A stretch of 64,000 nucleotides of DNA from Peribacillus alkalitolerans (GCF_010882125.1 NZ_JAAGVZ010000005.1:186001-250000), one strand, 5' to 3'. Shown: positions 9,944-19,588, counted from the first letter of the stretch. Numbers and translations are program-made. Notes: generated from the sequence alone by a model not told the origin.

Positions 9944-10354
9944 TTATCTTACAAATTCCAATGGCGATTGTAGACTATATCCATTGTTTTCGTTTAGAGA
10001 AATGAAGATTTCTTCAAACTTTTCAAGATTAATTCCTTGAAAGTGGTTCTCAAATTCTCTTTCTGAACTAATATATACCCTCTTTCTATTCCGGTAACCA
10101 GGAAATTTAATTAAACAGGCAAGAGCTACCAAATCCTTAAAATGTACAGGTCTGTTGTCGACAGTAAAAACCGGATCGTGTTTAAATGGAGTATATGTAC
10201 TAAAATGTTCATCAAAAAATCGTACATATAATACATGTAAAGTTTTCTCTTCACCATCCTCGATATAAGTTACTTCTGAACGGTTAAAGAAATCCTCGGA
10301 TGTATTGGACTTTTCTTTTTCCAACTCATACCCCTTGCATGTTTTAATCAACAT
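9944..10354 (-). CDS. Uncharacterised 136-residue protein
   Basis: Not recognised. A cytoplasmic protein with no signal peptide or membrane segment; the middle holds several aromatic-rich strands (VLYVRFFDEHFSTYTPF). The ATG at 10354 is preceded by GAGGGAG at 4-5 bases, which decides it over an in-frame ATG 11 codons earlier. Upstream on the minus strand, CATACAAT (10393-10386) is a perfect sigma-E -10 element, though no good -35 is visible, so sporulation expression is possible. About 100 bases separate it from ypuI. Confidence 0.6.
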   Translation of the reverse strand: MLIKTCKGYELEKEKSNTSEDFFNRSEVTYIEDGEEKTLHVLYVRFFDEHFSTYTPFKHDPVFTVDNRPVHFKDLVALACLIKFPGYRNRKRVYISSEREFENHFQGINLEKFEEIFISLNENNGYSLQSPLEFVR

Positions 10355-10752
10355 TTTACTCCCTCGCAATCCTATAACATAAATCATTGTATGTAACTAT
10401 TTACATTATTTTAACACAATTCTGATAATAAGACTTACATCATTTCACGATTTCCCTTTTCTGTGAAAAAGACAAATCTGATGTAATGCTATCTCCGTAT
10501 AAAGTATTTCTTCATCTCATTAATGTTTTCCTCTACGCCCCATATTATATTTGTTTTACTTTCGGTTAATATTCTTTTCATAAGTGTGGAAGTTGTTATT
10601 ACTTAAACACTGAGCCTCTTCGATGCATAAATCAACATGAGCTTTCAAAAAGCCTTTAAATAAAAAACACCCTATAAATGCTAGATTGGTGTCTAACATT
10701 TAAGGGGCAGTACAAATAGAGACTTTTTAATTTTAATGCATTTATGGAATTT
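10355..10752. other. Intergenic gap, 398 bases
   Basis: AT-rich and without a supportable gene on either strand. It holds the scpB terminator at its right-hand end and the possible sigma-E -10 at its left-hand end. Nothing else recognised. Confidence 0.6.
10654..10692 (-). terminator. Terminator after scpB
   Basis: Minus-strand ACACC, 16-base loop, GGTGT followed by TTTTTTATTT. The stem is short (5 pairs) and the loop long, but the T-run and position about 60 bases after scpB support it. Confidence 0.45.
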
Positions 10753-11331
10753 TCATTCATTATTTTGTTGTAAACCAAAAAATAGGTCTGCTTCATTTTG
10801 TTCAAAGGATTCTTCTATTGCTTCTGGTAAGGCTGGTAATTCTTCGATCGACTTTAAACCAAAATAGTCTAAAAACTCATTAGTAGTTCCATAAAGAATC
10901 GCTCTTCCTGCACCTTCAGCTCTTCCGATTTCTTTTATCAATGCTTTTGCACCGAGAGTCTGCAATGGCCGTTCTGTTTTAACCCCTCGAATTTCTTCAA
11001 TCTCCGCTCGGGTGATTGGCTGTTTATAGGCAACAATCGCAAGTGTTTCAAGCGCAGCCTGTGATAGGGTTTGACTACCAGGAGATTCCACTAGTTTTTT
11101 TAAATAGTCAGAATGCTCCTTTTTAGTGGCTAATTGATACACACCTGCCATTTCAATAATTTGTATCCCACGTTCTGAATTGGCATACTCCTCTTTAAGC
11201 ACCTCAAGCCATTCGACAGATTGCAAATCTGTGACATCCATAACTGCAGATATTTGTTTAACAGATAGTCCTTCATCTCCGGCAGCAAATAAGAGTGCTT
11301 CGAGTACGCCCTTCCATTCTTTATGATCCAA
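10753..11331 (-). CDS. scpB: Segregation and condensation protein ScpB
   Basis: Winged-helix kleisin-interacting subunit of the SMC-ScpA-ScpB condensin that compacts and segregates the chromosome. Two tandem winged-helix domains (about 1-85 and 90-160) with the conserved stretch [20 protein letters not shown]; acidic, Glu/Asn-rich C-terminal tail. Start choice: the frame also has GTG at 11343, but that codon is part of the ribosome site AAAGGTG, so TTG at 11331 (spacing 9) is preferred. It overlaps the end of scpA by 11 bases, or 23 if GTG is used. Confidence 0.92.
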   Translation of the reverse strand: MDHKEWKGVLEALLFAAGDEGLSVKQISAVMDVTDLQSVEWLEVLKEEYANSERGIQIIEMAGVYQLATKKEHSDYLKKLVESPGSQTLSQAALETLAIVAYKQPITRAEIEEIRGVKTERPLQTLGAKALIKEIGRAEGAGRAILYGTTNEFLDYFGLKSIEELPALPEAIEESFEQNEADLFFGLQQNNE

Positions 11332-12085
11332 CAGTAACGACACCTTTCTTTAGAGCAATTACAATATCTTCAAAGTTATTTTGTTGTTCAACGATTATTT
11401 CATCGGTTTTCATTAACTCCAAGATTGACAGGAAAGTAACGACAAGATGCTCCCTATCTTCGTACGGAAATAAGGTAAAGAAACTTATTTTCCCCTTGAA
11501 TTTCCTTATTTTCTCCATTACTTCGTTCATTCGTTTTTCAATAGAAATTTCTTGCCTTGTAATCTTGGTTTGTAATGGTTTTTGTAGTTTTTGCCTTCTC
11601 AGCAGTTTTTGGAAAGCACTTAACATATCATAAAGCGAGACATTTAAATCTAGTTTTTCTGGCTGTAATTCAGTTGATAACTGGGATAAATCACTAGGAG
11701 GCTTTGTAAAGATCATTCCTCTTTCCGTTTCAAGCTGTTTAAACTCTCCAGCAGCCTCTTTATATTTCTTATATTCTATCAATTTTTCAACAAGTTCATC
11801 ACGAGGATCTTCGTCATAACCAAACTCAAGATTTTCATCCTCTGTTTCTTCCTCATGCTTTGGCAAAAGCATTTTACTCTTAATAGCCAATAACGTAGCA
11901 GCCATAACTAAATATTCGCTTGCAACATCTAGCTGAAGCTCCTTCATTGTGTGTATAAAAATTAAATATTGTTCTGTTATTTCCGAAACCGGAATATCGT
12001 ATATATCAATTTCTAGACGATTTATTAAATGCAGTAGCAAGTCCAATGGACCTTCAAAAGCATCGATTTTCACATTATAAATCAT
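11321..12085 (-). CDS. scpA: Segregation and condensation protein ScpA (kleisin)
   Basis: Kleisin subunit that bridges the SMC head domains. The N-terminal helical domain binds the SMC neck ([20 protein letters not shown]), a central acidic linker follows, and a C-terminal winged helix binds the SMC head cap. ATG 12085 is preceded by GGTGAG at 5 bases; an ATG four codons upstream has no ribosome site. Length 254, against 251 in B. subtilis. Operon with scpB by overlap. Confidence 0.94.
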   Translation of the reverse strand: MIYNVKIDAFEGPLDLLLHLINRLEIDIYDIPVSEITEQYLIFIHTMKELQLDVASEYLVMAATLLAIKSKMLLPKHEEETEDENLEFGYDEDPRDELVEKLIEYKKYKEAAGEFKQLETERGMIFTKPPSDLSQLSTELQPEKLDLNVSLYDMLSAFQKLLRRQKLQKPLQTKITRQEISIEKRMNEVMEKIRKFKGKISFFTLFPYEDREHLVVTFLSILELMKTDEIIVEQQNNFEDIVIALKKGVVTVGS

Positions 12086-12212
12086 TTCGCTCACCATTGG
12101 TCTATAGTTTTGCCGTTTCCCCTGAAAATTCGGCTATACATAGTATAGTAGATTACTGACATTTGTCCAGTGTACATCTATGGAAACGTATAAAAAGTAG
12201 GCTAAAGCCCAT

Positions 12213-12239
12213 ACACTTTTGACTTTATCACATATGCTG
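12213..12239 (+). promoter_or_regulatory. Sigma-K-like promoter for the YjcZ-like peptide
   Basis: AC (12213-12214), 16-base spacer, CATATGCTG (12231-12239). This matches the sigma-K pattern AC-N16-CATANNNTA except for the last base. It lies 37 bases before a sporulation-type peptide gene, which makes late mother-cell expression plausible. Confidence 0.45.
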
Positions 12240-12275
12240 ATATGGAAAGAAGTGAATATTAAGGAGGTAGCAAAT

Positions 12276-12368
12276 ATGGGTGACTCCCGTGGTGGACACA
12301 GCAGTGGCTTTGCGTTAATCGTTGTACTATTCATTTTGTTAATTATTGTTGGTGCAGCTTGGTGTTAA
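12276..12368 (+). CDS. YjcZ-like small sporulation membrane protein (30 aa)
   Basis: Thirty codons starting ATG with an excellent ribosome site AAGGAGGTAG. The N-terminus is Gly/Ser/His rich (MGDSRGGHSSG) and is followed by one hydrophobic helix ending in the family-typical GFALIVVLFILLIIVGAA, then W-C-stop. Members of the YjcZ family are small spore-associated proteins of unknown role, often multi-copy in a genome. A sigma-K-type promoter lies upstream and a strong terminator downstream, so it is a complete stand-alone gene. Too short for usual gene callers. Confidence 0.85.
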   Translation: MGDSRGGHSSGFALIVVLFILLIIVGAAWC

Positions 12369-12377
12369 TGCCAATTC

Positions 12378-12400
12378 CCCCTCGCAATGAGGGGTTTTTT
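12378..12400 (+). terminator. Terminator of the YjcZ-like gene
   Basis: CCCCTC, 5-base loop, GAGGGG followed by six T. A textbook intrinsic terminator 10 bases after the stop. Confidence 0.9.
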
Positions 12401-12564
12401 GATTTTCATGCGTTGCATAGATAATAATCATCCATTTATAATGGCTGTTTCCGTACACTTTGTTTCTATTTTTACAATGGAGTGTTTAATTGCAGCTCCA
12501 GAAGGCTCGCTTTACATAGTAGCCTTTGCTACAATTTAGGAAATGTTATAAGGAGTTGTGTGAA

Positions 12565-13095
12565 ATGAAATACCCAGAAGAATTTGTTGCTTTTCTTGTC
12601 CATTTCCATGCGACTCGTGATTATTTTGAGTGCCATGAAATCTTGGAGGAGTATTGGAAGGAAACCGATCCTAAGAATCGTCAGTCTCCTTGGGTAGGTT
12701 TAATACTATTAGCGGTCTCTTGTTATCATCATCGAAGAGAGAATTTTTCCGGCGCAGAGAGGACATTACTTAAATCCATTCAAATTCTTTCTCTCGAATC
12801 AACTCAAGTTCATTTAAACTGCTTGGGCTTAGATTCAATACGCTTGAATGAAATGGTTTTAAAACAATTAGAAGTTATACAGCATGAAGAACCATATAAT
12901 AGCATGAAACTCCCTATCTCAGATGACTTACTAGATGCTTGTAAAATTTATTCCACTCAGAATGGCTTTGAATGGTTCTCTCAGGAAAATTCACCGATAG
13001 AAAATACAATCATTCATCGCCATCATACAAGGGATCGATCAGATGTCATACAAGAACGCCTACGACAAAAGAAGATTAAAGGCAGAAATATATGA
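12565..13095 (+). CDS. ypuF: DUF309 domain protein YpuF
   Basis: 176-residue cytoplasmic protein with an N-terminal DUF309 helical domain marked by the conserved motif FHATRDYFECHEILEEYW and later SCYHHRRENF. His and Glu residues in these motifs suggest a metal-binding helical bundle, but function is unknown. ATG 12565 has the ribosome site AAGGAGTTGTG; the 13 codons upstream in frame are not needed. It is the ypuF ortholog by position next to scpA and ribT. The tail is basic. Confidence 0.85.
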   Translation: MKYPEEFVAFLVHFHATRDYFECHEILEEYWKETDPKNRQSPWVGLILLAVSCYHHRRENFSGAERTLLKSIQILSLESTQVHLNCLGLDSIRLNEMVLKQLEVIQHEEPYNSMKLPISDDLLDACKIYSTQNGFEWFSQENSPIENTIIHRHHTRDRSDVIQERLRQKKIKGRNI

Positions 13096-13121
13096 AAAGG
13101 GTGGCTCAATTGAGTCACCCT
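13095..13121. terminator. Bidirectional terminator between ypuF and ribT
   Basis: GGGTGGCTCAA / TTGAGTCACCC, 11 pairs with one G-T, sits between the converging stops of ypuF and ribT. T-runs follow on the minus strand (TTTTCAT) and more weakly on the plus strand. Confidence 0.8.
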
Positions 13122-13127
13122 GCTTTA

Positions 13128-13505
<378 letters not shown>

Positions 13506-13614
13506 TTATCCTATCATCTATTATGAATGTTTTCATCATACAGAAAAAGTCGAGTAACTTCAACCCTACAAAAAGTATAAACTTCTTATCGACATAGTGC
13601 ATAAGTCCTATTAA

Positions 13615-13701
13615 TTATGCGATGAATGCCCAATAAAAATATCCCCACGCAATTGACAAGATTAATAATATTATAAGTAAAATGATATTGGTCTTTTTCA
13701 A
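13615..13701 (-). CDS. Possible 28-residue membrane peptide
   Basis: Starts at TTG 13701 with the ribosome site AAAGGA 9 bases before. Two Lys at the N-terminus (MKKTN) are followed by one long hydrophobic helix and end in WGYFYWAFIA. Single-pass, N-in topology by the positive-inside rule. No known family recognised. It stands alone in the 455-base gap between ribT and ypuA; the rest of that gap is AT-rich and contains only the ypuA promoter. Confidence 0.45.
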   Translation of the reverse strand: MKKTNIILLIILLILSIAWGYFYWAFIA

Positions 13702-13884
13702 GATGTCCAGTCCTTTCTAAAACAAACAGTCTACACTCTTATTTTAGCTTGAAATGACTCCTTTGCAAATTAAACTTGTCAATTCTCAATTTTTCCCCTA
13801 CATTTTAACTAGTCCATTTCTAAAAAAGTTCTACATACGATGATTAAGGAATCTTAAATGTAAAATTTTACCTGTAAAATAATA

Positions 13885-13910
13885 TGAATCTTTTTAAAAA
13901 GTTATCCGTC
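13885..13910 (+). promoter_or_regulatory. ECF-sigma (sigma-M/W type) promoter for ypuA
   Basis: TGAATC (13885-13890), exactly 16 bases, then CGTC (13907-13910). This matches the TGAAAC-N16-CGTC pattern of Bacillus cell-envelope-stress sigma factors with one mismatch. It lies 24 bases before the ypuA start. From memory, ypuA belongs to the sigma-M regulon in B. subtilis. Confidence 0.6.
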
Positions 13911-13933
13911 TATTAGTATAGGGAGGTTGTTTT

Positions 13934-14806
13934 ATGAAATTTCTTACTAAGAAAATCTTGGCTACTGGGTTGGCTTTTGGTTTACTCATGCCTTTATCCG
14001 TTTCAGCAGATGCACAACCAGGTGATCGAATCATTACTTTAGGTGCAAATTTAACTGAAGAACAAAAAAACATGTTACTTTCTGAAATGAAGGCTACCAA
14101 CAACGAAGAAATTATTACAGTCACAAATGAAGAAGAGCACAAGTATTTAGGTAGTTATATTTCTAAAAGATTAATAGGTACAAAAGCTATTTCTTCATCC
14201 TCTATCACATTGGGAGAGAAAGCTTCAGGTTTAAAGGTCGAAACAAAAAATATTAACTGGGTAACGAATGAAATGTATGTGAACGCACTCATTACAGCAG
14301 GAGTTAAGGATGCAGAAATTTATGTAACTTCTCCTATCCCTGTTTCCGGTACTGCTGCTTTAACTGGACTTATCAAAGCATATGAGTTGTCCTCTGATAA
14401 GGTGATTCCTGAAGATGTGAAACAAGCTGCGAATGAAGAAATGGTCAAAACTGCTACATTAGGGGACCAAATTGGGACAGAAGAAGCCTCTGCGTTAATG
14501 ACACGCATCAAAGAGGAAATCGCTAAAAATCCTCCAGAAACTGAAGCGGAATTGAAGGCCTTAATTGAAAACTCTGCCAAAGAACTTGGACTGACTTTGG
14601 ACGAAGCACAAATTCAAAGCTTAATCGATTTATTTAATAAATTGAAAGAATTAAATATTGATTGGAACCAGGTTGGTGACCAATTAAGTAAAGCCAAGGA
14701 ACAATTAGATGCTTTCCTTAGCTCTGAAGAGGGACAGACGTTTTTAGAAAAATTGAAGGACGTTTTCGTAAGCTTAATTGATGCTATCAAAGCTTTATTC
14801 AAATAA
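13934..14806 (+). CDS. ypuA: YpuA, secreted DUF1002 protein
   Basis: 290-residue exported protein. Signal peptide about 1-25 (MKFLTKKILATGLAFGL then VSADA), followed by the DUF1002 domain (about 30-200), which contains repeated short helices, and a C-terminal helical, acidic region. Length equals B. subtilis YpuA (290). The molecular role is unknown; cell-envelope-stress expression suggests work at the surface. The ribosome site is AGGGAGGTTG. It ends against lysA in a shared terminator. Confidence 0.9.
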   Translation: MKFLTKKILATGLAFGLLMPLSVSADAQPGDRIITLGANLTEEQKNMLLSEMKATNNEEIITVTNEEEHKYLGSYISKRLIGTKAISSSSITLGEKASGLKVETKNINWVTNEMYVNALITAGVKDAEIYVTSPIPVSGTAALTGLIKAYELSSDKVIPEDVKQAANEEMVKTATLGDQIGTEEASALMTRIKEEIAKNPPETEAELKALIENSAKELGLTLDEAQIQSLIDLFNKLKELNIDWNQVGDQLSKAKEQLDAFLSSEEGQTFLEKLKDVFVSLIDAIKALFK

Positions 14807-14822
14807 ATTGCTTGTAAAGAAA

Positions 14823-14856
14823 CAGCCGGCTCATTTTTTGAGCCGGCTGCTTTTTA
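14823..14856. terminator. Bidirectional terminator between ypuA and lysA
   Basis: CAGCCGGCTCA / TGAGCCGGCTG, 11 perfect GC-rich pairs with a T-rich loop, followed by TTTTTATTT on the plus strand. It serves both converging genes. Confidence 0.9.
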
Positions 14857-16173
14857 TTTACAAACCTTCTTTTTATAAGGTAAGTCTTGTTTTACTAAAT
14901 CATCTAAAGTTTCTCTTTTCACGACAAGCGTATCTTCTCCATCTTCTACAAATACAACAGCTGGGCGGGCAATTCTATTATAATTATTACTCATTGAATA
15001 CCCATATGCGCCAGTGCAGAATACAGCTAATATGTCTCCTCTGCCCGCTTTCGGCAATGGAAGGTCCCATATCAGCATATCACCACTCTCACAGCATTTT
15101 CCCGCAATCGAGACAGTCTCTTCAACTTCATCTAATGGTCTATTAGCTAAAACCGCCTCGTATTTTGCATCATATAGTGCTGGTCGAATGTTGTCACTCA
15201 TGCCGCCGTCAACTGCAACATATTTACGAATATTTGGAACTTCTTTTTGCGATCCTACTTCATATAAAGTCGTTCCTGCATCTCCTACTAAAGAGCGACC
15301 TGGCTCAATCCAGATTTCTGGCATGTCAAGCCCTAGAATGGATGCTTGATTTTGTACTTCTTTGACAATTTCCTCTACATACTTTGCAGCAGGCAAGGGT
15401 TCATCTTCGCTTGTATAGCGGATTCCAAATCCTCCACCTAAATTTAACACTTTAGCTTTAAAGTTTATTTGATTTTGCCAAATGCTTAACTGCTTCATTA
15501 TTTTCTGTGCTGCCAGTATAAAGCCTGTCGTTTCAAATATTTGAGAACCAATATGACAATGTAAGCCTAAAAGATTGATATAACTGGACTGTAAGGAGAA
15601 TTCAATTGCCTGCTCTGCTTGTCCATTCAATAAATCAAACCCAAACTTTGAATCTTCTTGTCCAGTCAGGATATAGTCATGTGTATGAGCCTCAATACCA
15701 GGCGTCACACGTAAAAGAATAGACATTGGACGTTTAAGTTCGTCACAGATTGAATTCAGTAAAAATAATTCAGAAAAGTTATCTACTACAATGCACCCAA
15801 TTTGCTCGTTTAAAGCCATTTTTATCTCTTCTTCACTTTTGTTGTTTCCATGGAAGTGAATCTTTTCTCGTGGAAACCCTGCCACTAAAGCAGTATATAA
15901 TTCCCCTGCAGAAACAACATCCAAAGAAAGTCCTTCTTCATCAGCCAATTGGACCATTGCTACTGTAGAAAATGCCTTACTAGCATACGCTACCTGGGAT
16001 GTAACTCCTAATTGTTCAAAGGTTTTCTTAAAACCTCTTGCACGCTCCCTTATTAAAGCAACATCGTAAACATATAAAGGCGTACCATATTTTTTGGCAA
16101 GCTCTAATGTGTCTACGCCACCAATCTCTAAATGCCCTTTCTCATTTACCTTGCTCGTCCCATAGAAATGCAT
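14854..16173 (-). CDS. lysA: Diaminopimelate decarboxylase LysA
   Basis: 439 residues, PLP fold type III. It removes CO2 from meso-diaminopimelate to make L-lysine, the last step of lysine synthesis. The PLP lysine is K66 in YASKAFS; HCHIGSQI and the C-terminal CESGDML substrate-binding motif are present. Same length as B. subtilis LysA. It lies downstream of spoVAF with a 160-base gap; a TTGTCA/TATGTT pair in that gap may be its own promoter. Spore cortex also consumes diaminopimelate, which may explain the linkage. Confidence 0.96.
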   Translation of the reverse strand: MHFYGTSKVNEKGHLEIGGVDTLELAKKYGTPLYVYDVALIRERARGFKKTFEQLGVTSQVAYASKAFSTVAMVQLADEEGLSLDVVSAGELYTALVAGFPREKIHFHGNNKSEEEIKMALNEQIGCIVVDNFSELFLLNSICDELKRPMSILLRVTPGIEAHTHDYILTGQEDSKFGFDLLNGQAEQAIEFSLQSSYINLLGLHCHIGSQIFETTGFILAAQKIMKQLSIWQNQINFKAKVLNLGGGFGIRYTSEDEPLPAAKYVEEIVKEVQNQASILGLDMPEIWIEPGRSLVGDAGTTLYEVGSQKEVPNIRKYVAVDGGMSDNIRPALYDAKYEAVLANRPLDEVEETVSIAGKCCESGDMLIWDLPLPKAGRGDILAVFCTGAYGYSMSNNYNRIARPAVVFVEDGEDTLVVKRETLDDLVKQDLPYKKKVCK

Positions 16174-16333
16174 CTTTCCTCTACCCTTTCTCCAAACGAC
16201 GTGAAGCTGAAATGCCGCTTATTTGCTATATAGAAATAGACAGTCCCCTTTAAAAAAGAACTGTCCTTGCTTTAGTAAATTAAACATACAGTATCATAAT
16301 TATTTGACAACTTCAATGCTTCGTAAATAATAA

Positions 16334-17821
16334 TCAATTTTGTGGTTGCCTGTATTTATCTCTCGGATGGACAATACTTGGTCTAATTCTTGAACCAGGT
16401 ACAGCTCTCCTGACTAATATGCGAAAAAATGCATAAGGATGAAAAGGAATCAATGGCCATAAATATGGTGTATTCAGTGATTTTATACTAGCTAAAAACA
16501 TAATGTAGATGGTAAATCCAATGATAAGGCCAGGTGCATGGAATATGGCCGTCAGGATAATAATCGCCAGAGTTGACATTTTGTTCGCTACGCTTAACTC
16601 TTGGCTTGGTGTAGCAAATGTACCTATGGTAGCTACTGCCACGTACAAAATAACCTCAGGCACAAATAATCCGACATCGATTGCGATTTGACCAATCAAT
16701 GCAGCTGCTACCAATCCCATCGCAATTGATAAAGCACTAGGAGTATGAATAGAAGCAAGCCTCAGAAATTCAACTCCAACTTCCGCTAAAAATATTTGGA
16801 TGATCACCGGGATATTCGTTTCCTCGTTCGGTCCAATAAATGCCAACTTTTCTGGAAGCATTTGTGGCTCTACTACGAATAAGAACCATAAAGGTAATAG
16901 GAAAAGTGAGGATGAAATTCCCAAATACCTGATCCATCTAACAAATGTACCTACCGTTGGTGATTGCCGATATTCCTCAACATGCTGTACATGATGGAAA
17001 TATGTGGTTGGCGTGATGATGACACTTGGTGATGTATCCACATAAATCAATACATGACCTTCAAGTAAGTGCGTCGCAGCGACGTCAGCACGTTCCGTAT
17101 AACGTACAAGCGGGTATGGATTGAATCCTTGGTCTACTATGAATTCTTCCACTGTTTTATCAGCCATCGTCAATCCATCGACTTTTATATTCTGGACTTC
17201 TTTCTTTACTATCTCTACCAAATCTTCATTGGCAACATCTTTTATGTAAGCAATCGCAATATCGGTCTTTGAACGTTCCCCCACTTTTATGATTTCAAAA
17301 CGTAAACGCTCGTCTCTAATTCTTCTGCGCGTCAACGCAGTATTGACAATAATATTTTCAACAAACCCATCACGTGAACCCCGGACTACCTTTTCTGTAT
17401 CAGGTTCTTGTGGTGTTCTTCCAGGATAACTCCTTACATCGACAATTAGTGCATTTGTTTCTCCCTCAACAACAAAGACAATTAGTCCTGTTAATAATTG
17501 ATCGACAATTTCGTCTAGCGTTTTCACCTGGCTCACTGATTGATGCACTAAGCGATTTTCTATCAACTCATACAAATCAATCCTGTGATTATGATTACTA
17601 GCATCATTATTGATTACTACTATCTCTTGTAAAATTTCAACGATGAATTGTGTATCACATAATCCATTTAAGAAATAAAGATTTACATCCTTTTTTAATA
17701 TTTTTAATTTCCGGATGCCAAGATCAAAGCTCTCTCCTAATCCAATCCTTTCTTTCATAAATGATTCAATCTTCGTAAGACTGTTAGGAATCGGCATCAT
17801 GGCTTGAGTTTGGTTTTTCAA
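16334..17821 (-). CDS. spoVAF: Stage V sporulation protein AF
   Basis: 495-residue membrane protein of the GerA A-subunit family (spore germinant receptor-like). The soluble N-terminal domain (about 1-290) is followed by about five membrane helices (295-460) including [10 protein letters not shown] and [10 protein letters not shown]. In B. subtilis it is the last gene of the spoVA operon; it is not essential for dipicolinate uptake and modulates germination. The start is TTG 17821, preceded by GAAAGGAGTGGG; it lies inside the spoVAEA coding end. Confidence 0.92.
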   Translation of the reverse strand: MKNQTQAMMPIPNSLTKIESFMKERIGLGESFDLGIRKLKILKKDVNLYFLNGLCDTQFIVEILQEIVVINNDASNHNHRIDLYELIENRLVHQSVSQVKTLDEIVDQLLTGLIVFVVEGETNALIVDVRSYPGRTPQEPDTEKVVRGSRDGFVENIIVNTALTRRRIRDERLRFEIIKVGERSKTDIAIAYIKDVANEDLVEIVKKEVQNIKVDGLTMADKTVEEFIVDQGFNPYPLVRYTERADVAATHLLEGHVLIYVDTSPSVIITPTTYFHHVQHVEEYRQSPTVGTFVRWIRYLGISSSLFLLPLWFLFVVEPQMLPEKLAFIGPNEETNIPVIIQIFLAEVGVEFLRLASIHTPSALSIAMGLVAAALIGQIAIDVGLFVPEVILYVAVATIGTFATPSQELSVANKMSTLAIIILTAIFHAPGLIIGFTIYIMFLASIKSLNTPYLWPLIPFHPYAFFRILVRRAVPGSRIRPSIVHPRDKYRQPQN

Positions 17822-18383
17822 GAAACCCACTCCTTTCAAGGATAATTTGTACTGCTAATTTCGTAATAGGAGCACCTGTCTTTGAAGAATCATTCTTGCC
17901 CATTTTTCCAATATCCCCTACCCCTACAATCACTGGAACATCGAGTTGGTCTAAGCAATATACCGTATCTCCAGTAATCTTGCCTAATTCTAGTTCGGGA
18001 TTTCCGAATTTATCGACTCCATATGGCGTCAAATTCCCGTCGCGATCAATGCACACGTCTACTTTGGTCCATTCTCTTTGCCTAGTCTTTGATGCGACTG
18101 CTATGATACCCAATACTTCAATATCATTATGGGTCGCGACAAACATTAACGCCTTTTCACCACTACCTTCGCCAATAAAGCCACTGTCATCAAACATCAC
18201 AAGTACAGGATCGTAAGGAGCCTTTTTGATCATCCTGACCAATTCTTTCCCAGAACGATTAGTAGGGTTGCCGTGTGACATGGTAATGCATCGCCCACCA
18301 ATCTCTTTAGCTACCAGTTCCACTGCGTGTCTTGCATATTCATCTCCATCCGTAATCAAAATGACTTTTCGTCTAGTACTCAT
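17784..18383 (-). CDS. spoVAEA: Stage V sporulation protein AE-A
   Basis: 199-residue soluble protein of the SpoVAEa family. The N-terminus [18 protein letters not shown] and the conserved [14 protein letters not shown] and [11 protein letters not shown] blocks define it. Part of the forespore operon needed for dipicolinic acid handling, though its exact role is unknown. ATG 18383 is preceded by GGAAAGGAAAACC. It follows spoVAB directly (28 bases); in B. subtilis spoVAC, spoVAD and spoVAEB stand between them. Confidence 0.9.
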   Translation of the reverse strand: MSTRRKVILITDGDEYARHAVELVAKEIGGRCITMSHGNPTNRSGKELVRMIKKAPYDPVLVMFDDSGFIGEGSGEKALMFVATHNDIEVLGIIAVASKTRQREWTKVDVCIDRDGNLTPYGVDKFGNPELELGKITGDTVYCLDQLDVPVIVGVGDIGKMGKNDSSKTGAPITKLAVQIILERSGFLEKPNSSHDADS

Positions 18384-18411
18384 AGATGGTTTTCCTTTCC
18401 TAGTTGAAACT

Positions 18412-18834
18412 TTATCGATCGACGAAGTATATCCATTGAAAAAGGGAGCCGAAAATTTTCCCAAATACAATCGCCATTAATAAATAGACGATTTTTTCTT
18501 GAACACCAACACGTTTAGCCAAAAGAGGGAGAACATTCAGCACTTCAGTCAATGCAGATGCAAGCATCCCATTAAATACTCCGCTTAATATCCCCAAGAA
18601 GAGTAGAATAAATGGTGGAAGGCCCAAAATTGATTCTCGAAGGCTAACCCAACCTCCTAATACTGCTCCCATAACGACTGCTAACTCATAGTAATGAATC
18701 ATTTTCATTGTTTTGGTTAACTGTGTAAGTCGTGGTATTACACCTAAAACTGTTAAGAAAGCCACGAATCCTGCCCCGACTGCAAGCCCTCCTGCAAAAC
18801 CAATAAAGAGTAAGATTAAGATTTCACCTGTCAT
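18412..18834 (-). CDS. spoVAB: Stage V sporulation protein AB
   Basis: 140-residue membrane protein with about four helices, matching SpoVAB in length and sequence ([32 protein letters not shown]). Part of the forespore operon for calcium-dipicolinate uptake. Overlaps the end of spoVAA by 11 bases. Confidence 0.92.
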   Translation of the reverse strand: MTGEILILLFIGFAGGLAVGAGFVAFLTVLGVIPRLTQLTKTMKMIHYYELAVVMGAVLGGWVSLRESILGLPPFILLFLGILSGVFNGMLASALTEVLNVLPLLAKRVGVQEKIVYLLMAIVFGKIFGSLFQWIYFVDR

Positions 18835-19444
18835 CTAACTGCTTCACGCTTTCTTTGTTTTCATTCATGACTACATATCGGTCCAAATCCTGTTGGTAAT
18901 TAAACATTTCAACTTCCAATGGACTAGGTTCTTCATTGAATCTTTTTCTAAAGAAATGATTAAAGAATAATATCATCCCTATCCCTAGTCCAAAACTATA
19001 TGGAATTTGAAAAAGGAGTGGCTTTTCCTCTGTTTTTCCTGTGATGATCGTATACAGTTTCTGATGGACAGATTGCATGCTTACATCTTCATGAAAATTC
19101 ATGACTGCCAGTGCAGCGCCGACAAATAGCAGAAGCCAAACGATGATAAAAAAAGGAACATTCATTTTTTTCTTTTCATGAATAACTTCGATAATTGTCT
19201 GAGTTGGCCCTATGCCCTGTAATTCTAATTGAGGCAACTTTTGCAAGATGATGTGCAACAACTGTATGAAATCAATAATGACAATATTTTGGTCTCCATC
19301 AGTAATTTGATAGATATCCATTTCTTCAACCTGTTCTACTACACGATCAGGTCCCACAACCCTGGCAATGTCCTTTACTTTTACACGGTGATTCTTCCGT
19401 AATTGGACACGGTGTCTCATCCTGATATAAATGACATTTTCCAT
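18824..19444 (-). CDS. spoVAA: Stage V sporulation protein AA
   Basis: 206 residues, the same as in B. subtilis. A soluble N-terminal domain (about 1-95) containing RVQLRKNHRVKVKDIARVVG is followed by two membrane helices (about 100-120 and 150-170). First gene of the spoVA operon, downstream of sigF but separated from it here by pbuO. ATG 19444 has GGGGTGAAAG before it; a GTG six codons earlier lies inside that ribosome site. Confidence 0.92.
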   Translation of the reverse strand: MENVIYIRMRHRVQLRKNHRVKVKDIARVVGPDRVVEQVEEMDIYQITDGDQNIVIIDFIQLLHIILQKLPQLELQGIGPTQTIIEVIHEKKKMNVPFFIIVWLLLFVGAALAVMNFHEDVSMQSVHQKLYTIITGKTEEKPLLFQIPYSFGLGIGMILFFNHFFRKRFNEEPSPLEVEMFNYQQDLDRYVVMNENKESVKQLDDR

Positions 19445-19481
19445 ATTACTTTCACCCCGCACACTTTAAAGGTTGTAGATT

Positions 19482-19512
19482 TATTATGCTTTTTTTCCAA
19501 GAAGTACATACA
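19482..19512 (-). promoter_or_regulatory. Sigma-G-like promoter for spoVA
   Basis: Minus strand: TGTATG (19512-19507), 18-base spacer, CATAATA (19488-19482). Close to the sigma-G pattern TGAATA-N17/18-CATACTA; it lies about 38 bases before spoVAA, which is sigma-G-controlled in B. subtilis. Confidence 0.5.
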
Positions 19513-19549
19513 GAAGTAAAGTAACCATAATTTACTAATGAGGAATAAT

Positions 19550-19586
19550 ACAAAAAAACATCAGCCGTTGACTGATGTTTTTTTCC
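19550..19586. terminator. Terminator after pbuO
   Basis: AAACATCAG / CTGATGTTT with runs of A and T on both sides; it works on the minus strand for pbuO and could also act on the plus strand. Confidence 0.85.
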
Positions 19587-19588
19587 TA

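Noticed and set aside
16174-16333. Region upstream of lysA checked for a lysine riboswitch
   Set aside because: Far too short and lacks the conserved five-helix core; only a small imperfect hairpin (GACAGT) is present.
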